From: Pseudomonadota bacterium
Lineage (GTDB): Bacteria > Pseudomonadota > Alphaproteobacteria > Acetobacterales > Acetobacteraceae
Assembly: GCA_021815835.1 (NCBI GenBank)
Contig: JAKAZN010000059.1
Location: 1-8,111, forward strand
DNA: 8,111 bases
Direction: 5' to 3'
A program made the position numbers and the translations under genes. This document shows positions 6,202 to 8,111 of the stretch, one piece after another; position 1 is the stretch's first letter; each line of letters starts with the position of its first letter. The notes beneath the pieces are model-generated. The model was given only the letters and a program-made list of their open reading frames with translations, searched no databases and had not been told where the DNA came from.

Positions 6202-7683
6202 TCAGGCCGCGAGCTCGCCCGCCATCCCCGCCACCGTCGCGATGGCCGCGTTCGCCGCGCCGATCGCCCCGGCGATCCGGTCCGAACCATCGCGGATGGT
6301 GCCGACCGCTTCCGAGGCGGTCTGCATGTTCGACGACATGTCTCGGGTGACCGCGTTCTGCTCCTCCACCGCCGCCGCCGTGGCCGCGGCGATCTCGGCG
6401 ATCGCGCCGATCGTGGCGGAGATGTCGCGGATGGCGGCGACCGCGCGTCCGGTCTCGGTCTGGATGCCGGTGATCTGCTCGGCGACGCTCTCGGTCGCCT
6501 TGCGGGTCTGCTCGGCCAGCGTCTTCACCTCGTTGGCCACCACGGCGAAGCCGCGCCCGGCTTCTCCGGCGCGGGCCGCCTCGATCGTGGCGTTCAGGGC
6601 CAGCAGGTTGGTCTGGCTCGCGATCGCGTTGATGAGCTGGACGACCTGCTCGATCTGGCCGGTGGCGCGGGCGAGCGCGCCGATCGTCGCATCGGTCGTG
6701 CGCGCCTGCTCCACCGCGCGCGCGGTGATCGTGGCGGCGTCGGACATGCGGCTGCTGATCTCGGTGATCGAGGCGGCGAGCTGCTCCGCCCCCGCCGCGA
6801 CCGCCTGGACATTTGTGCTGCCCTGGGAAGCGGCGGCGGCACTGCCGGCGGCCTGGTCGGTGATGGTGGTCATGGAGCCGCCGATCGCGCGCAATTGGGC
6901 ATCGATGTCGCGCGCGAGGCCGCGGCCGCGCTCGCGTCCCGCGACCAGCGCGGTGATGTCGGCGGCGAGTTTCAGCACCCGCGCGGGCTTGCCCATCGGG
7001 TCGAGGATCGGGTTGTAGGTGGCCTGCAGCCAGATTTCCCGTCCGTCATGGGCGAGCCGGCGGAACTCGCCGGCGACGTATTCCCCGGCACGCAGCCGCT
7101 CCCAGAAGCGGCGATACGCGGCGCCTTCGCGTTCCCCCGGCTGCACCAGGATCCGGTGGTGCTGGCCGACGAGATCGGCCCTGGCATACCCGGTCGCCTC
7201 CAGGAATTTTTCGTTGGTGGCGAGGATGCGCCCGTCCAATGCGAACTGGATTACCGCCTGGGAGCGGTCGATGGCGGCGATCTGGGCGCGGGTTTCGCCC
7301 GCTTCGCTCACCCGCGCGGTGACGTCCGTGGCGAATTTCACCACCTCGGTCAGCCGGCCGCGGCGGCGCACGGGGAAATAGGAGCCTTGCAGCCACAGGA
7401 GCGAGCCATCCTTGCGGGCGCGGGGAAATTCGCCGGTATGCGGCTCGCCCGCGCGAAGATGCTCCCAGAAGGCGCGATACTCGGCGGTGTCGGCGCCCTG
7501 GCGATAGAGGAACATGCTGTGGTGCTGTCCCACCACCTCCTCCCGCCGGTAGCCCATGGCGGCGAGGAACAGGTCGTTCGCTTCCAGGATCGTGCCGTCC
7601 ATGCGGAAGACGATCATGGCCTGGGTCGCGGCGAGCGCGGCCATCCGATCCGCGGCCGGGGAGGCGAGGGTGGGCAGGCGCAT
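6202..7683 (-). CDS. Cytoplasmic methyl-accepting chemotaxis protein with two PAS domains (BdlA-like architecture)
   Basis: A 493-residue signal transducer. PAS 1 spans about 16-124 and PAS 2 about 136-246; both contain G-Y-x5-V-G-Q-H-H, F-W-E-x-L-R-A-G-E, G-E-F and W-L-Q. The methyl-accepting signalling domain (about 258-490) has the conserved kinase-contacting tip, [14 protein letters not shown] through [19 protein letters not shown] (351-385). There is no signal peptide, transmembrane helix or HAMP domain, so it should be a soluble receptor. The C-terminus (GELAA) lacks a CheR/CheB-tethering pentapeptide. The order PAS-PAS-MCP is that of Pseudomonas BdlA, which controls biofilm dispersal; related soluble receptors sense redox or oxygen through a PAS cofactor. 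The ligand here is unknown. The start ATG at 7683 has a good Shine-Dalgarno sequence. No che genes are in view, so it is an orphan receptor in this window. Confidence 0.95.
   Translation of the reverse strand: MRLPTLASPAADRMAALAATQAMIVFRMDGTILEANDLFLAAMGYRREEVVGQHHSMFLYRQGADTAEYRAFWEHLRAGEPHTGEFPRARKDGSLLWLQGSYFPVRRRGRLTEVVKFATDVTARVSEAGETRAQIAAIDRSQAVIQFALDGRILATNEKFLEATGYARADLVGQHHRILVQPGEREGAAYRRFWERLRAGEYVAGEFRRLAHDGREIWLQATYNPILDPMGKPARVLKLAADITALVAGRERGRGLARDIDAQLRAIGGSMTTITDQAAGSAAAASQGSTNVQAVAAGAEQLAASITEISSRMSDAATITARAVEQARTTDATIGALARATGQIEQVVQLINAIASQTNLLALNATIEAARAGEAGRGFAVVANEVKTLAEQTRKATESVAEQITGIQTETGRAVAAIRDISATIGAIAEIAAATAAAVEEQNAVTRDMSSNMQTASEAVGTIRDGSDRIAGAIGAANAAIATVAGMAGELAA
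6949..7623 (-). repeat. Tandem PAS duplication within the chemoreceptor gene
   Basis: Residues 21-123 (7623-7315) and 142-245 (7260-6949) align over their whole length with one gap; by hand about 49 of 103 positions are identical. The conserved blocks are GQHH, FWE-LRAGE, GEF, WLQ and KxAxDxTA. This points to an internal duplication of a PAS unit, a common arrangement in this receptor type. The copies differ in the late core: PAS 1 has S-Y-F-P-V-R-R-R, while PAS 2 keeps the usual T-Y-N-P-I-L-D. Confidence 0.7.
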
Positions 7684-7691
7684 GGGCGTGG

Positions 7692-7697
7692 TCCTTT
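7692..7697 (-). promoter_or_regulatory. Ribosome-binding site of the PAS-MCP gene
   Basis: AAAGGA on the minus strand, eight bases before the ATG at 7683. It is the clearest Shine-Dalgarno match in the window and fixes that start codon. It contrasts with ubiA, rsmE and the SARP gene, none of which has a convincing one. Confidence 0.65.
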
Positions 7698-7850
7698 CGC
7701 GCGGCGGAGCGGACCAGCCCGGCGGGAGCGGTCCCGGGAGCGGCCTCGGACGCGGTTTTTCGCCCCGCCGCGGTTAGGGAAGGGTGAACGCGCGCGCCGG
7801 CCGAGTTTTGCCGGCTTGCCGCGCGCGCGGCGGCCGCCGCATACTCCCCC

Positions 7851-7854
7851 AGGA
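7851..7854 (+). promoter_or_regulatory. Possible ribosome-binding site of the ybeY-like gene
   Basis: AGGA ten bases before the ATG at 7865, a slightly long but acceptable spacing. It favours the ATG at 7865 over the in-frame GTG at 7994, which has no purine-rich sequence before it. Confidence 0.35.
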
Positions 7855-7864
7855 CCCAGATGCA

Positions 7865-8111
7865 ATGACCCGCCCCGGCGCCACGTCGCCCGACCCTGCT
7901 CCCTCGCCCCAGCCCGCCGCCGCGCTCCCGGCCCGTCCTGTCCGGCCCCCCGCCCCGCCGCGCCCCCCGCTTCACCGGGTCCCGTCGCCCGCGGTGATCG
8001 TCGCCAGCGCCGGCTGGCGCCGCCTGATCCCGCGCGCCGAAGCCACGGCCCGGCGCGCCGCCGCCGCCGCCGGCGCGTCCGCCACGATTCTGCTCGCCGA
8101 TGACCGCACCG
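7865..8111 (+). CDS. ybeY: Probable endoribonuclease YbeY, N-terminal part (cut by window end)
   Basis: An open frame of 82 codons that leaves the window at the right edge. From about residue 43 it reads A-V-I-V-A-S-A-G-W-R-R-L-I-P-R-A-E-A, then an alanine/arginine-rich helix and A-T-I-L-L-A-D-D-R-T. This resembles the start of YbeY, the metal-dependent endonuclease of 16S rRNA 3'-end maturation and ribosome quality control: a strand, the Trp-containing turn, the first helix, then the L-x2-D-D strand that precedes the L-N motif. The H-x3-H-x5-H catalytic motif would lie beyond the window and is not seen. Residues 1-42 are a low-complexity segment with 16 prolines, not expected in YbeY; either it is a real extension or the start is the GTG at 7994. 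AGGA lies ten bases before the ATG. phoH, the usual upstream neighbour, is absent here. The identification rests on about 40 residues. Confidence 0.62.
   Translation, partial: MTRPGATSPDPAPSPQPAAALPARPVRPPAPPRPPLHRVPSPAVIVASAGWRRLIPRAEATARRAAAAAGASATILLADDRT

Larger units (their letters stand above)
7684..7864. other. Divergent intergenic region (PAS-MCP / ybeY-like gene)
   Basis: A 181-bp gap that must hold promoters for both flanking genes. On the plus strand TTGCCG (7816-7821), an 18-base spacer and CATACT (7840-7845) form a weak promoter candidate, each box matching 4 of 6 consensus bases; its +1 would lie about a dozen bases before the ybeY-like ATG. Structure includes a hairpin with GCCGGC arms (7796-7801 and 7810-7815) around CGAGTTTT, a perfect 14-base GC palindrome (7818-7831), and CGCGG/CCGCG arms at 7751-7755 and 7768-7772. 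I see no confident promoter for the receptor gene. Confidence 0.3.

Noticed and set aside
3513..6290. 925-residue minus-strand open frame
   Set aside because: It runs antisense to the end of gshA and all of the SARP gene, with repetitive Q/R/H-rich translation typical of a GC-driven shadow frame.
5453..7018. 521-residue plus-strand open frame spanning the SARP 3' end and the receptor gene
   Set aside because: It crosses two well-supported genes on opposite strands, and its translation shows only low-complexity G/A/S-rich sequence.
7751..7772. T5 run with GC arms as an intrinsic terminator
   Set aside because: The T-run lies inside the loop of the CGCGG/CCGCG arms rather than after a stem, and no gene ends nearby.
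6895..8103. 402-residue plus-strand open frame across the receptor 5' end and the intergenic gap
   Set aside because: It is antisense to the PAS domains and then out of frame with the YbeY-like reading; no recognisable domain.
1..8111. tRNA, rRNA, CRISPR arrays, insertion sequences or attachment sites
   Set aside because: No cloverleaf-like segment, regularly spaced repeat, transposase frame or terminal inverted repeats could be recognised by eye.

Overview
The window comes from a very GC-rich bacterial chromosome, with dense coding, strong G/C preference at third codon positions and short intergenic gaps. The gene content fits an alphaproteobacterium. The evidence is an Fnr-type regulator with rhizobial FnrN-like cysteine spacing, a ubiquinone-pathway UbiA, the plant/alphaproteobacterial class of glutamate-cysteine ligase next to rsmE, and a soluble PAS-PAS chemoreceptor. 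A Rhodospirillales/Acetobacteraceae-like source is my best guess, but no rRNA or other marker here can confirm it.

Layout. Positions 6-728 (+) encode an oxygen-sensing CRP/FNR regulator. It converges on ubiA (846-1745, -), with a 117-bp gap holding a GC-rich hairpin. ubiA is divergent from rsmE (1767-2483, +) with only 21 bp between the start codons, and rsmE is followed by gshA (2543-3940, +), probably as one transcript. A 67-bp, less GC-rich gap carries a good sigma70-like promoter, and then comes a large SARP/BTAD-type regulator with a TolB-like domain and TPRs (4008-6122, +). It converges on a cytoplasmic tandem-PAS methyl-accepting protein (6202-7683, -), with two GC hairpins in the 79-bp gap. 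A divergent 181-bp gap leads to a gene cut by the right window edge (7865-8111, +), which looks like the N-terminus of the rRNA maturation endonuclease YbeY behind a proline-rich extension.

How the genes relate. Most are housekeeping: quinone synthesis (ubiA), 16S rRNA modification (rsmE), glutathione synthesis (gshA) and rRNA maturation (ybeY). Three are signalling proteins: the Fnr-like regulator, the SARP/TPR regulator and the PAS chemoreceptor. The last two are adjacent and convergent and have no obvious partner genes in view. A possible shared theme is leaderless or near-leaderless transcription: for both ubiA and the SARP gene the best promoter-like hexamers put the predicted +1 on the start codon.

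I see no mobile element, CRISPR array, tRNA or rRNA. I found no clear evidence of a wholly new multi-gene system; the most unusual elements are the orphan SARP-TolB-TPR regulator and its convergent tandem-PAS receptor.
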